NCBI GenBank assembly: GCA_964627305.1
Contig: CAZVHP010000014.1
Location: forward strand, 1 to 55,762
Reading direction: 5' to 3'
Source: WJKG01 sp964627305
GTDB lineage: Bacteria; Zixibacteria; MSB-5A5; GN15; FEB-12
Length of the DNA: 55,762 nt
This document shows positions 1 to 7,531 of this stretch, in pieces. Every line of letters starts with the position of its first letter. Positions within the stretch are counted from its first letter, which is position 1. Both the position numbers and the translations under genes were made by a program. The notes below the pieces were generated by a model. That model had not been told where the DNA came from. It searched no databases and worked only from the letters and a program-made list of their open reading frames with translations.

Positions 1-176
1 ACCGATGGAAGAAGCGATCGACCGGCCTGACGGGACCTCGTCGCTCCCGCCGGCGGGTGACTCATTCGCTGATTAGTTGATTCCTGCGACCAGTGCCACA
101 AAGCGCTGGCCGGCCCCCATCTCGGAAGCCGGCCATCGGTGTGCGAAAAACAGTCGCGCGGAATGGTCAGGCGTGA

Positions 177-1283
177 TCAGTGCACGCTCAGCAGTGTCGG
201 CTGGCGTCGTGCACCGACGCCGTTGGGATCGCCATGCGCCATGAAGTTGATCGATGACTGCAACAGCCCGACAGCGTAGTCGGTGTTGTGCACGCCCAGC
301 GAGCGATCCTCCTCCACGAACAGCCAGTTGTACAGCGCGCCGACACTGTCGGCGGTGGCCACAACGCGATTGTTGACCGGACTGACTCCGGAAGAGGTCT
401 CCTGCAGCATATTGGCGTTGATCAGAAGCGTCTTCAGGCTGTCCAGCAGGCCGTGAATTTCGGTCTGGATGCCCTCGATGGTGCCGTTCCAGTCGAAGTC
501 GGCCTCGGCCAGGTGATCCAAACTGGTGACAGTGCCGCCGTGGCAGCCGTAGGAGTCGTCGTTGCATCCGGTGATGTTCTCGAATCCCCGGTCATGATCC
601 CGCATATTGAAGGCGTGTCCGCCGACGGTCTCAAACAGCGACTGACTCATGTGGCAATGGACGCATCCCTCGGGGGCCAGCGAGTGGGCCGACTTGGCGT
701 AGTTGAACCCATCGTATTCGTAGGAGTTCTTTCCGATGAGCATATCCGCCTGGTTGCTGTGGTGCGGTCCGAAGCGGGAGTTGAGAGTGACGGAGTCGAC
801 GACAGTGGTGTTGACATCGCGGCGGCTCTGGTGGCAACTGGCGCAGATATTGGCGGCGCCGCGGTCGAAGGTGGAGCCATCCTGCAGCGAGACGGCGCTT
901 GTTACTCGCACCTGGAAGCCGTTCACAGAGGAATGCGGCTGGTGGCACGTGAAGCAACTGATAGCTGTGAAGTGCATACCATCGGTGGATGTTCCCGCCA
1001 GACTGGCAAGGAAGCCCTCGGAGGTGTGGCACGATTCACAGGCGCGATAACTGGAGGAATACAGGTGGTTGCGGTTGACGTTCACCCCCTCGAGGTGAAT
1101 GGAGTTGTCGTACTGAATGCGAGCCTGGACCAGCTTCAGGTCCTGATCGCTGTGGCAACTGAAGCATGCCGATGATGCCGCCGAGGGATCGAGTTGGGCA
1201 TTGCCGGTAATCTCGCGTTCGCACCCAACAGACCCCAGCAGCAGGAGGGTTGCGGCCAGAGTAATGAGCAGAGGTAGTCTCAT
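177..1283 (-). CDS. multiheme c-type cytochrome lipoprotein (outer-surface part of conduit 1)
   Basis: 368 aa. The N-terminus is a lipoprotein signal (hydrophobic stretch 3-17, then SVGC with the lipidated Cys at 21). Five canonical heme motifs are visible: CFSCH, CESCH, CFTCH, CASCH and CVHCH. A sixth possible site near residue 240 has an expanded CX6CH spacing (CNDDSYGCH). It is the last gene of a three-gene minus-strand set after a decaheme cytochrome and an outer-membrane barrel, which is the order of porin-cytochrome conduits. From family knowledge the lipoprotein would accept electrons at the outer membrane and pass them outside the cell; surface exposure is inferred. The ATG start has a good ribosome site (GAAGGGAG). 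It could instead be a periplasm-facing lipoprotein. No close named homolog recognised. Confidence 0.85.
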   Translation of the reverse strand: MRLPLLITLAATLLLLGSVGCEREITGNAQLDPSAASSACFSCHSDQDLKLVQARIQYDNSIHLEGVNVNRNHLYSSSYRACESCHTSEGFLASLAGTSTDGMHFTAISCFTCHQPHSSVNGFQVRVTSAVSLQDGSTFDRGAANICASCHQSRRDVNTTVVDSVTLNSRFGPHHSNQADMLIGKNSYEYDGFNYAKSAHSLAPEGCVHCHMSQSLFETVGGHAFNMRDHDRGFENITGCNDDSYGCHGGTVTSLDHLAEADFDWNGTIEGIQTEIHGLLDSLKTLLINANMLQETSSGVSPVNNRVVATADSVGALYNWLFVEEDRSLGVHNTDYAVGLLQSSINFMAHGDPNGVGARRQPTLLSVH

Positions 1284-1369
1284 ACGTACTCCCTTCTTTC
1301 TTCAATTCGTTCTATGTGATCTGTTCTCTTCATAGTCCTCGTGTGCAGTCTTTGCGTGCCGTTATCTGA

Positions 1370-2923
1370 CTACAACCGGTAGGCCAGGCTGAGATGCACA
1401 ATGTTACCGGTGTAGTACTCTGTGTATGTTGGTCCGACGAAGCTGAGATTGTCGTAGTTGTAGGCTGAGTAGGTCAGTTGTGCTGTGTAGCCGGGAACAA
1501 ACTCGTAGTCGCCGGAGAAGCGGACCACGAAGCGCTCCACATCGACATCATCGTAGCTCCGGTAGTACGTTGTCCCGAAGCCAATCCGGGTGCCATGATA
1601 CCACGCGCTGAGCAGATCGGCAGAGAAGACGTGTTCGGTGAACTCGAACCTTCCTTCGCTGTTGTCCCACTGGCCCATGTTGTACGAGTAGGACAGGATA
1701 ATCTGCCCATAGCGATCATGTATCAGTGAACCATCGCAGGCGACGCGTGAGTAGTCGGTTTCGCTGTCGATGTCATCGAAGGTGAGCCGGCGGCTTTCAT
1801 AGCGGGCGCGGAGGTAGCCGAAATCCTCGCGCCAGCGGGCCTGGAGGTACTGGCGGCTGCGGTCACGTTTGCCGGTGAGCGTGCGGCCATCATCGATCTT
1901 CAGGCCCTCGGAGCCGAGACCAACGCGGACGGTGAGTTTGTCGACTGGTTTGAACCAGCCGTTGAAATAGTAGCCGTTCGAGGAGAGCTCGTCAAACAGG
2001 TCGTCATTAGTGTAGTACCGATAGCCGACGGTCAGTCCGGCCCGGGCAGGCCAGGTGCGTCCCAGCGAAACGGCGTGGGCGATGTTGTCGGTGGCGACCC
2101 AGTCGCCTGTACGGCGGGCACGGTCGAACATGAAGGAGTAGGTCGCCTGCGTGCCGAAGGGGCACAGGTAGCGCGCCGCACCCCAGACGGTGTTGGCCAT
2201 CAGGGTATCATCGTGGCGCTCAAGGCGATGTGAGTAATGCTGGAATCCGAGACTGAGGCTGAGTCTGTCGAAACCCGGCAACGGTGCTCCGGCGATCAGC
2301 CGCACCCGGGAGGAGGTGCGATCGGAGAAGCGGCCGGTGTTGTCCTCGAAATCGGTGCCTCGGTATTCGGCCTGAAGGTAGCGCTGTTGGTGCTGAAACC
2401 GTAAACCGGCGTGATAGTGGGTGTGATCATAGTCAACCGGGTTGATGACATCGGAACCGACCAGTGGCGACTGCTCGCCATCTTTGGTGGTCAGTCCTAA
2501 GCCTCCGAACAGGCGCACCATGCGGTGCGGCTGCACCCAGAAGGTGGAGTTGGTAACATGACGCTTTGTGCCGACATCGTTGCCGAAATCGTAGACCCGC
2601 CGACTGGCCCGGTGGGTGAACGAGAGATCGAAAAGCCCGGATTTGCTTACGCTGGTGCGAAGCTTGCGGTTCTCCAGCGTGAAATTCTGCAGATCGGCAC
2701 GGATGCGCAGCCCGCTGGTGAAATCATGGCGCAGATCTTCAAGCGACAGGGCCAGCCCTTCATAGATGTTGTATGCGGTCTGGTCCATGCTCCGATTGCC
2801 TTCGTGATCAGTGAAGACGTAGCCGGCGCGGACTGTTCCCGTGGTGGTCTGAGCCATCACCGGGCCGGAGGCGATGACTACGAGAAGACCGAGCAGCAGT
2901 ATCGACAGTTTTGTCTGGGTCAT
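1370..2923 (-). CDS. outer-membrane beta-barrel of porin-cytochrome conduit 1
   Basis: 517 aa from the chosen start. A signal peptide (ends near PVMAQ) is followed by many alternating hydrophobic/aromatic strands typical of a large barrel, and the protein ends in an outer-membrane-type C-terminus (...VHLSLAYRL). It contains no CxxCH. It lies between a decaheme cytochrome and a multiheme lipoprotein, so the likely role is the MtrB/PioB-type sheath that lets cytochromes meet across the outer membrane. An ATG two codons upstream (2929) directly abuts the AGGAGG ribosome site, so the ATG at 2923, about 6 nt away, is preferred. The ribosome site overlaps the TAA of the upstream gene, which points to translational coupling. 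Assignment to MtrB proper is by context only. Confidence 0.8.
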   Translation of the reverse strand: MTQTKLSILLLGLLVVIASGPVMAQTTTGTVRAGYVFTDHEGNRSMDQTAYNIYEGLALSLEDLRHDFTSGLRIRADLQNFTLENRKLRTSVSKSGLFDLSFTHRASRRVYDFGNDVGTKRHVTNSTFWVQPHRMVRLFGGLGLTTKDGEQSPLVGSDVINPVDYDHTHYHAGLRFQHQQRYLQAEYRGTDFEDNTGRFSDRTSSRVRLIAGAPLPGFDRLSLSLGFQHYSHRLERHDDTLMANTVWGAARYLCPFGTQATYSFMFDRARRTGDWVATDNIAHAVSLGRTWPARAGLTVGYRYYTNDDLFDELSSNGYYFNGWFKPVDKLTVRVGLGSEGLKIDDGRTLTGKRDRSRQYLQARWREDFGYLRARYESRRLTFDDIDSETDYSRVACDGSLIHDRYGQIILSYSYNMGQWDNSEGRFEFTEHVFSADLLSAWYHGTRIGFGTTYYRSYDDVDVERFVVRFSGDYEFVPGYTAQLTYSAYNYDNLSFVGPTYTEYYTGNIVHLSLAYRL

Positions 2924-2934
2924 AATCATCCTCC

Positions 2935-3876
2935 TTAGTCAAGCACGCCGTGACAGAAGCATCCGCCGGGTTCGCCACCGATGGCCGTACCCAGCATTGG
3001 ATCGAGCAGCGCCGGATTGTCATGTGAACCGTGTACGGCAGAGTGGCATTCCATGCAGTCCAGTCCCTCGGCTATGCCGTCATGCGCGACGCGGTGTCCG
3101 GGCGGATAACCGTGACACTGGAAACACAGCCGGTCTGTGGGCTGGTTCAGGAGGCGGTCGTTGGGGCTGCCATGTGGCTGGTGGCAGCCAATGCAGCCAT
3201 GCCCTTCGGTGACAAACGAGCTGGTCGCCTGATGCTCGAATCGGTACGGGCCGCTTTGCTCGGGGTGACAGGTGAAGCAGTTGACGTTGCCACCATGCCC
3301 GAAGCCGGGAGCGCCGGCGCCGGTGAAGTCATGGCAGGAGATGCAGGTGATGTACCCGTCGGCCACCGGATGACTGGTGCGCAGACGAAACTGACTGACG
3401 GCATCAACATGGCACTTGCCGCAGAGGTCGCTTTGCGTATCGCGGAGCATCTGGTCGGCGCGGGAGTGAATACGGTGACAACTGACGCAGTTGATGTCCA
3501 GTCCCATATGGGGATCGAAACCGACTGTCCCGGTCTCGGTGTGTGGCTGATGGCAGCCGGCACAGATGCCGTTGATCTCATGCATGGTCATGAACTGAGG
3601 CCTGCCGATATTCTCCGGCATGGGGTCATCGATGTGCTCGGCGCCGCCCGGGTGGCAGCTTATGCAGCCGATTGTCACGCGGGGGTTGTCGACCTGCGAG
3701 CTCAGCCGATGCGCCGAGGCTGCCAGATCGGCGTCATAGCCATCGTGACACATAAGGCATGTTTCATCATCGACCTCAAGCTCAACGGCACCATACAGAA
3801 GCGAACCAGAAGAACAGAACAACGCCAGCGTCAGAAGCACGGCTGCCGCAGTTCCGGTAGTTAGTATTCGGGCCAT
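2935..3876 (-). CDS. periplasmic decaheme c-type cytochrome (DmsE/MtrA-like), conduit 1
   Basis: 313 aa. A signal peptide is followed by ten CxxCH motifs (CLMCH, CISCH, CAGCH, CVSCH, CGKCH, CISCH, CFTCH, CIGCH, CFQCH, CMECH). This length and heme count fit DmsE/MtrA-type decaheme proteins, which insert into a barrel and carry electrons from the periplasm. A terminal CFCH is too short to be a normal heme site. The start is taken at ATG 3876 (MARILTT...), which has AGGAGA just upstream; an ATG 14 codons earlier would lack a clean signal peptide. It is first in the conduit set decaheme-barrel-lipoprotein. It is similar in design to the protein at 27737-28693, so the two conduits look paralogous. 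Confidence 0.88.
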   Translation of the reverse strand: MARILTTGTAAAVLLTLALFCSSGSLLYGAVELEVDDETCLMCHDGYDADLAASAHRLSSQVDNPRVTIGCISCHPGGAEHIDDPMPENIGRPQFMTMHEINGICAGCHQPHTETGTVGFDPHMGLDINCVSCHRIHSRADQMLRDTQSDLCGKCHVDAVSQFRLRTSHPVADGYITCISCHDFTGAGAPGFGHGGNVNCFTCHPEQSGPYRFEHQATSSFVTEGHGCIGCHQPHGSPNDRLLNQPTDRLCFQCHGYPPGHRVAHDGIAEGLDCMECHSAVHGSHDNPALLDPMLGTAIGGEPGGCFCHGVLD

Positions 3877-4156
3877 ACACTCTTTCTCCTGCGCGTGCCG
3901 CCATGTCGGCGGCGGCACATGTGAATTCTTTCACCTGTCATAGTATGCCAAAGAGAGGTCGCACAGACAAGCGAAATATTAGTAAACTGATAAGAATAAA
4001 AATGTACGCATTCGTATGTGAAACTTGCTGACAGGCTCTGTCGCCGACGCCGCAGCGGCGGAACCGGCAAGATGGCGAGTCGCCAGCCGGGTGGTCAGGC
4101 GCGATGGACCGAAGATGAGTCGACGGTGCGTTCGAAGATGCGGTATTGGCCGATTG
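3877..4156. other. intergenic region between the conduit 1 operon and the receiver gene
   Basis: 280 bases with no convincing gene. The part next to the cytochrome start (about 3940-4010) is AT-rich and probably holds the promoter of the minus-strand conduit set. On the minus strand a TACTAT -10-like box lies about 50 bases upstream of the start, but no well-spaced -35 box was found. The part near 4030-4110 is GC-rich and can form small hairpins, perhaps ending transcription of the receiver gene. Nothing firm. Confidence 0.35.
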
Positions 4157-4510
4157 TCAACCGATCAATTGTTGTACTGTGGCCAGCAGTTTGTCCCGAT
4201 CGATTGGCTTTTCGAAGACGGCTGCCGGTTTGGGGACAGCCAGATGTCGTCCGGGGACACCGCTGATGACGATAACCGGCACGTCTTTCAGGTCGGTCTC
4301 TCGGCTTGCCTTGCGATAGAAGTCGGTGCCGGTGTTCCGGGGCATCTGAAGATCGAGTGTCATCAAATCCGGCTTCTCATTTCTGGCTACCTCGAGAGCC
4401 TCAATGCCGTTGCGAGCGGTGATTGTGTCGTACCCGGCGCTCTTGAACAGGGTTTCGAGGAAGATGATAATGTCGTCTTCGTCGTCAATGATGAGGATCT
4501 TCTTGCTCAA
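4157..4510 (-). CDS. single-domain response regulator (CheY-like receiver)
   Basis: 117 aa, receiver domain only. Acidic pocket D9/D10, phosphoacceptor D53 in TLDLQMP, Ser83 and Lys101 (FEKP) are all in place. It has no DNA-binding output, so it must act by protein contact or as a phosphorelay step. It follows the double-PAS histidine kinase after 106 nt. A second stand-alone receiver sits just before the kinase (6261-6626), so the kinase is bracketed by two receivers. The start is a TTG with GGAGG 6-7 nt upstream; no in-frame ATG would give a complete first beta strand. Confidence 0.85.
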   Translation of the reverse strand: MSKKILIIDDEDDIIIFLETLFKSAGYDTITARNGIEALEVARNEKPDLMTLDLQMPRNTGTDFYRKASRETDLKDVPVIVISGVPGRHLAVPKPAAVFEKPIDRDKLLATVQQLIG

Positions 4511-4616
4511 CGCTAACCTCCGCCATTACTGATTTACTGAGAATATGGTAACACTCCCCGGCCGGGCTGCCAACAAGAAATCCGGTTAAGACGACACAAA
4601 TGCGACTGATTTATCT

Positions 4617-6248
4617 TCAATCTGAGCGCTGGACGTGATTTGGGAAGATGGCCCGGAACGTGGTTCCCTCTCCCTCACTCGACGAGAAGGTGATCACTCC
4701 GCCGTGCTCTTCGACAATTTTGTGGGCCACCAGCAGCCCCAGGCCGGTGCCTTCGCGTCCCCTGGTGCTGAAGAAGTCCTCGAAGACTCTTTCTCCGACG
4801 GTTCCGGGAATCCCGGCGCCGTTGTCCTCGACCTCGATCAGGTGTTTGCCATCCCGATGGAGCGCTCTGATAACGATCCGGTGTTCCTCTTTGCCAGGCG
4901 TGGCATCGTTGACACAGGCTTCGAGAGCGTTAGTCACCAGATTGGTGGTCAGGCTGTGCAGGGCTTCCTCGTCGAACCGGCCGTGGGGCAGAGAGTCGGG
5001 GATCTCTGCATGCAGTTTCACGCCTTCTTTGGCGGTACGTCCTCTGAACAGCTCGAATACGCTCTGGACGACAGGCGCGGGATCAATCTCGGCGAAGGTC
5101 ATTTCGCGCTCCTTGGAGCAGTAGAGCAGATCCTTGACGATCCGGGATACAATGTCCACGTTGCGTTCGATCATGCCCCACCCTTTCCGAACCAGGGCCT
5201 CATCACCATCGGCCATGCCGGTGTTGACGACGAAGATGCCGCCCTCGAGTCCCATCAGGATGTTTTTGATGCGGTGGGCCATGACGGCGATGGTCTTGCC
5301 CATGTGGGTCAGTTCGCGCTGGAGGCGCTTGACTTCGGTGATGTCGGTCGACATCTCCATGACAGCCACTCGTTCCCCCTGATGGTTGTAGATGGGCGAG
5401 GAGAAGACCAGCATTTTTGCCTCGGTGCCGTTGCGAGTGATAACTGTCTCCTCGCGGCTGTAGATCTTGCCGTCCTGGAAGGTTTTCTCTACCGGGCAAT
5501 CAGGGCACATTTCGCCGCGCTGCTTGTAGACTTCGTAGCAGTGCTTCCCGAGATGCTGTCCGAAATCGCGGTTGAAGGCTTCGTTGCTCTCGATAATCCG
5601 CAGGTCTTTGTCCTGCACGGAAATATAGCATGGCACGCGGCTGAAGAGCGACTGGTATTCATCGCGGCTGGCCTCGATCTCGGCCTGGAGCTGTTTGAGG
5701 TCGGTGATATTGGTGGACATCTCCATCACGCCGATGATGTTCCCCTGCTCATCCGGGATTGGAGTCGTGTAGACTGACAGATGCGCGGGGTGGCCGTCGC
5801 GGGTGGTAGCGATTTCCTCGGTGCGGTGTGTCTGGCCATCAGCAAAGGTGCGCAGTACGGGGCAGTTGGGACAGGGCTTGTCGGCCTTCTTGATGACTTT
5901 GTAGCAGTATTCACCGAGGCTGTCACCGAAGTCTTCACGAAAGCGGCGGTTGGTGCGGATAATCCGCAGATGGCGATCCTGGATAGTGAGGTAGCATGGC
6001 ACCTGCTGGAAGAAGCGATCGACACCGGGGTAATCGAGGGCGCGGGCGGTCTTCCTGATGCCGTGAGCAGTGGCGCCGGCTGCAAAAAGCAGCAGAATCG
6101 TGAGAAAGGTGCCGGGCCACACACCACCGAACTGATACACTATCCCCAGCCCTGCCGTGAGCGTCGTCGCCACGGCGAGAACACGCAGCAGGGACCTGAT
6201 GGCCCACTGGTAGGCAGACTGGAGGTACTTGCTGTCGTGCAGGGGCAT
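4617..6248 (-). CDS. membrane sensor histidine kinase with two cysteine-rich PAS domains
   Basis: 543 aa. Two hydrophobic segments (about 20-38 and 44-62) put a short loop outside and the rest in the cytoplasm. PAS1 (about 78-187) and PAS2 (about 200-308) each contain four cysteines at matching places: C85/C115/C126/C129 and C207/C237/C248/C251, with the shared pattern CY-K/E-V...CPxCPV. The phosphoacceptor is likely H325 (MAHRIKN), followed by an ATPase domain with the N box and a GTGLGL glycine box. The cysteine sets suggest a redox, thiol or metal sensor; that is inference. It is 12 nt after one receiver and 106 nt before another, downstream of a DsrMK-like respiratory pair, so it may report on quinone or electron flow. 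Confidence 0.88.
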   Translation of the reverse strand: MPLHDSKYLQSAYQWAIRSLLRVLAVATTLTAGLGIVYQFGGVWPGTFLTILLLFAAGATAHGIRKTARALDYPGVDRFFQQVPCYLTIQDRHLRIIRTNRRFREDFGDSLGEYCYKVIKKADKPCPNCPVLRTFADGQTHRTEEIATTRDGHPAHLSVYTTPIPDEQGNIIGVMEMSTNITDLKQLQAEIEASRDEYQSLFSRVPCYISVQDKDLRIIESNEAFNRDFGQHLGKHCYEVYKQRGEMCPDCPVEKTFQDGKIYSREETVITRNGTEAKMLVFSSPIYNHQGERVAVMEMSTDITEVKRLQRELTHMGKTIAVMAHRIKNILMGLEGGIFVVNTGMADGDEALVRKGWGMIERNVDIVSRIVKDLLYCSKEREMTFAEIDPAPVVQSVFELFRGRTAKEGVKLHAEIPDSLPHGRFDEEALHSLTTNLVTNALEACVNDATPGKEEHRIVIRALHRDGKHLIEVEDNGAGIPGTVGERVFEDFFSTRGREGTGLGLLVAHKIVEEHGGVITFSSSEGEGTTFRAIFPNHVQRSD

Positions 6249-6260
6249 GGCGTGGAATCC

Positions 6261-6626
6261 TCAGAGCATGCTCTTGACGGTGGACAGCAGTTGTTCGGGA
6301 TTGATCGGTTTTTCCAGGAAGCGCACCGGCCCGTCCAGGTCGGCAGGCTCAAAGAACTCGCTGTTACCGGTGATCCCCGAGACGACGACAACCGGGACAT
6401 CCTTTGTGGTTTCGATCTTGCGCAGGCTGCGGAAGAAATTCAATCCGCTTCGTCGCGGCATCAGGATATCGAGGGTGATGACATCCGGCGCCTTCCGCCT
6501 GACAGCCAGCAGGGCATCATCACCGTTGACGGCGACCTCTGTCTGGTAGCCTGCTTTCTGGAAGATCGTCTGCAGGTACACCCGCATATCTTCCTCATCG
6601 TCGACAATCAGCACGAGTTTGGACAT
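6261..6626 (-). CDS. single-domain response regulator (CheY-like receiver)
   Basis: 121 aa receiver with D9/D10, phosphoacceptor D53 (TLDILMP), Ser83 and Lys106 (LEKP). No output domain. It is closely similar to the receiver at 4157-4510 (same MSK...I-DDE start, D53 and PVVVVSG/PVIVISG strand), so the two are probably duplicates. Its stop lies 12 nt before the kinase start, so the two are surely co-transcribed and this is the best candidate direct partner of the kinase. Confidence 0.87.
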   Translation of the reverse strand: MSKLVLIVDDEEDMRVYLQTIFQKAGYQTEVAVNGDDALLAVRRKAPDVITLDILMPRRSGLNFFRSLRKIETTKDVPVVVVSGITGNSEFFEPADLDGPVRFLEKPINPEQLLSTVKSML

Positions 6627-6709
6627 AGCCTGATAGATCCTCTGTTAAAGGCTCACGATACACCTGATGGCAGCCGGTGCGGGAGTATCGTCCGGCAGGG
6701 CCGCCGGCA

Positions 6710-7498
6710 TCAGCCGAACTGACGTGCGTCGGGGTGGTCAATATTCGCGAGCACCTTCTTGATTGGCTGTTCCAGTTCCGGGTTGTCCATCAACCGCAGC
6801 AGCACCGCCACGAGCTGTCCGTCGCTGATGGTCACCAGTTCCCTCTCGGCGGCTTCCCGAATGGAGTGATTGGCGTGGACCAGACCCTGGGCAATCTGTT
6901 CTGCTGCCTGTTCTGAGGCGCCGGAACCGCTGCGCATGATCTGTCCCATCGCCTTGATGGCGCTTTGGCTGCCGCGGAAACGGCTGAGCGCCCGGACCAG
7001 GTTGTCGCCGCCGTACTTGTTCACCAGAGCGTCCACCTCCTCCGGCGACTTCTCGGCGTGGTCGGCGGCGCTGCCGATACTCTCGGTCAGGTACGCCTCG
7101 TCAGCGTAGTTTTCGATTGCGATACGTCTCGCCGACAGGTTGTACTCCTTGTCGTTGGCGATCATATCGAGAATGCTCTTGTCGGTGATACGGGCGAAAC
7201 ATGCGGCCATCAGGTCGTAGTTGCGACGGAGCTTGATTATTCTCGCGAGAGTTGTTTGTGACTCGATGCGCTGCACAGCGGCAATGCGGGCGTCGATATA
7301 CTCTCCATTGAGCGCGACCGATTCGAGCAGCTTGTCGTCATCGATTCGGGCGATCGCCGCCTTACGCACCCGCACCGAGCTGTCGTGAGCGGCCATTTCG
7401 GCAAGACGTTCTTGATCGGAGGTGCGCTCCACGAATCTCAGCCGCACCTCGGGGTCACTCGCTTTGTGATTGGGCTTGAAAAGGTCAGATAGTCCCAT
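6710..7498 (-). CDS. HEAT-repeat-like protein
   Basis: 262 aa, no signal peptide or membrane segment. It has repeated short helical units with a pattern like SVRVRKAAIARIDDDKLL and IDARIAAVQRI, typical of HEAT or similar alpha-solenoid repeats used for protein binding. It sits 33 nt after the DsrK-like gene and 83 nt before a receiver gene, so it may be a scaffold linking the respiratory complex to the two-component proteins; that is inference. No enzyme motif was seen. Function unknown. Confidence 0.65.
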   Translation of the reverse strand: MGLSDLFKPNHKASDPEVRLRFVERTSDQERLAEMAAHDSSVRVRKAAIARIDDDKLLESVALNGEYIDARIAAVQRIESQTTLARIIKLRRNYDLMAACFARITDKSILDMIANDKEYNLSARRIAIENYADEAYLTESIGSAADHAEKSPEEVDALVNKYGGDNLVRALSRFRGSQSAIKAMGQIMRSGSGASEQAAEQIAQGLVHANHSIREAAERELVTISDGQLVAVLLRLMDNPELEQPIKKVLANIDHPDARQFG

Positions 7499-7531
7499 AA
7501 ACGATGCAGCTCCATGTTCCGGTTTGGCGAG

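Noticed and set aside
67..176. A plus-strand CDQCH heme-like motif near 88-102 left of the first cytochrome gene
   Set aside because: Stops lie just upstream in that frame, there is no start, and the region is simply the tail behind the minus-strand gene.
288..1175. Long plus-strand open frame over the multiheme lipoprotein
   Set aside because: It is the reverse shadow of a gene with clear heme motifs and signal peptide; its own translation has no recognisable feature.
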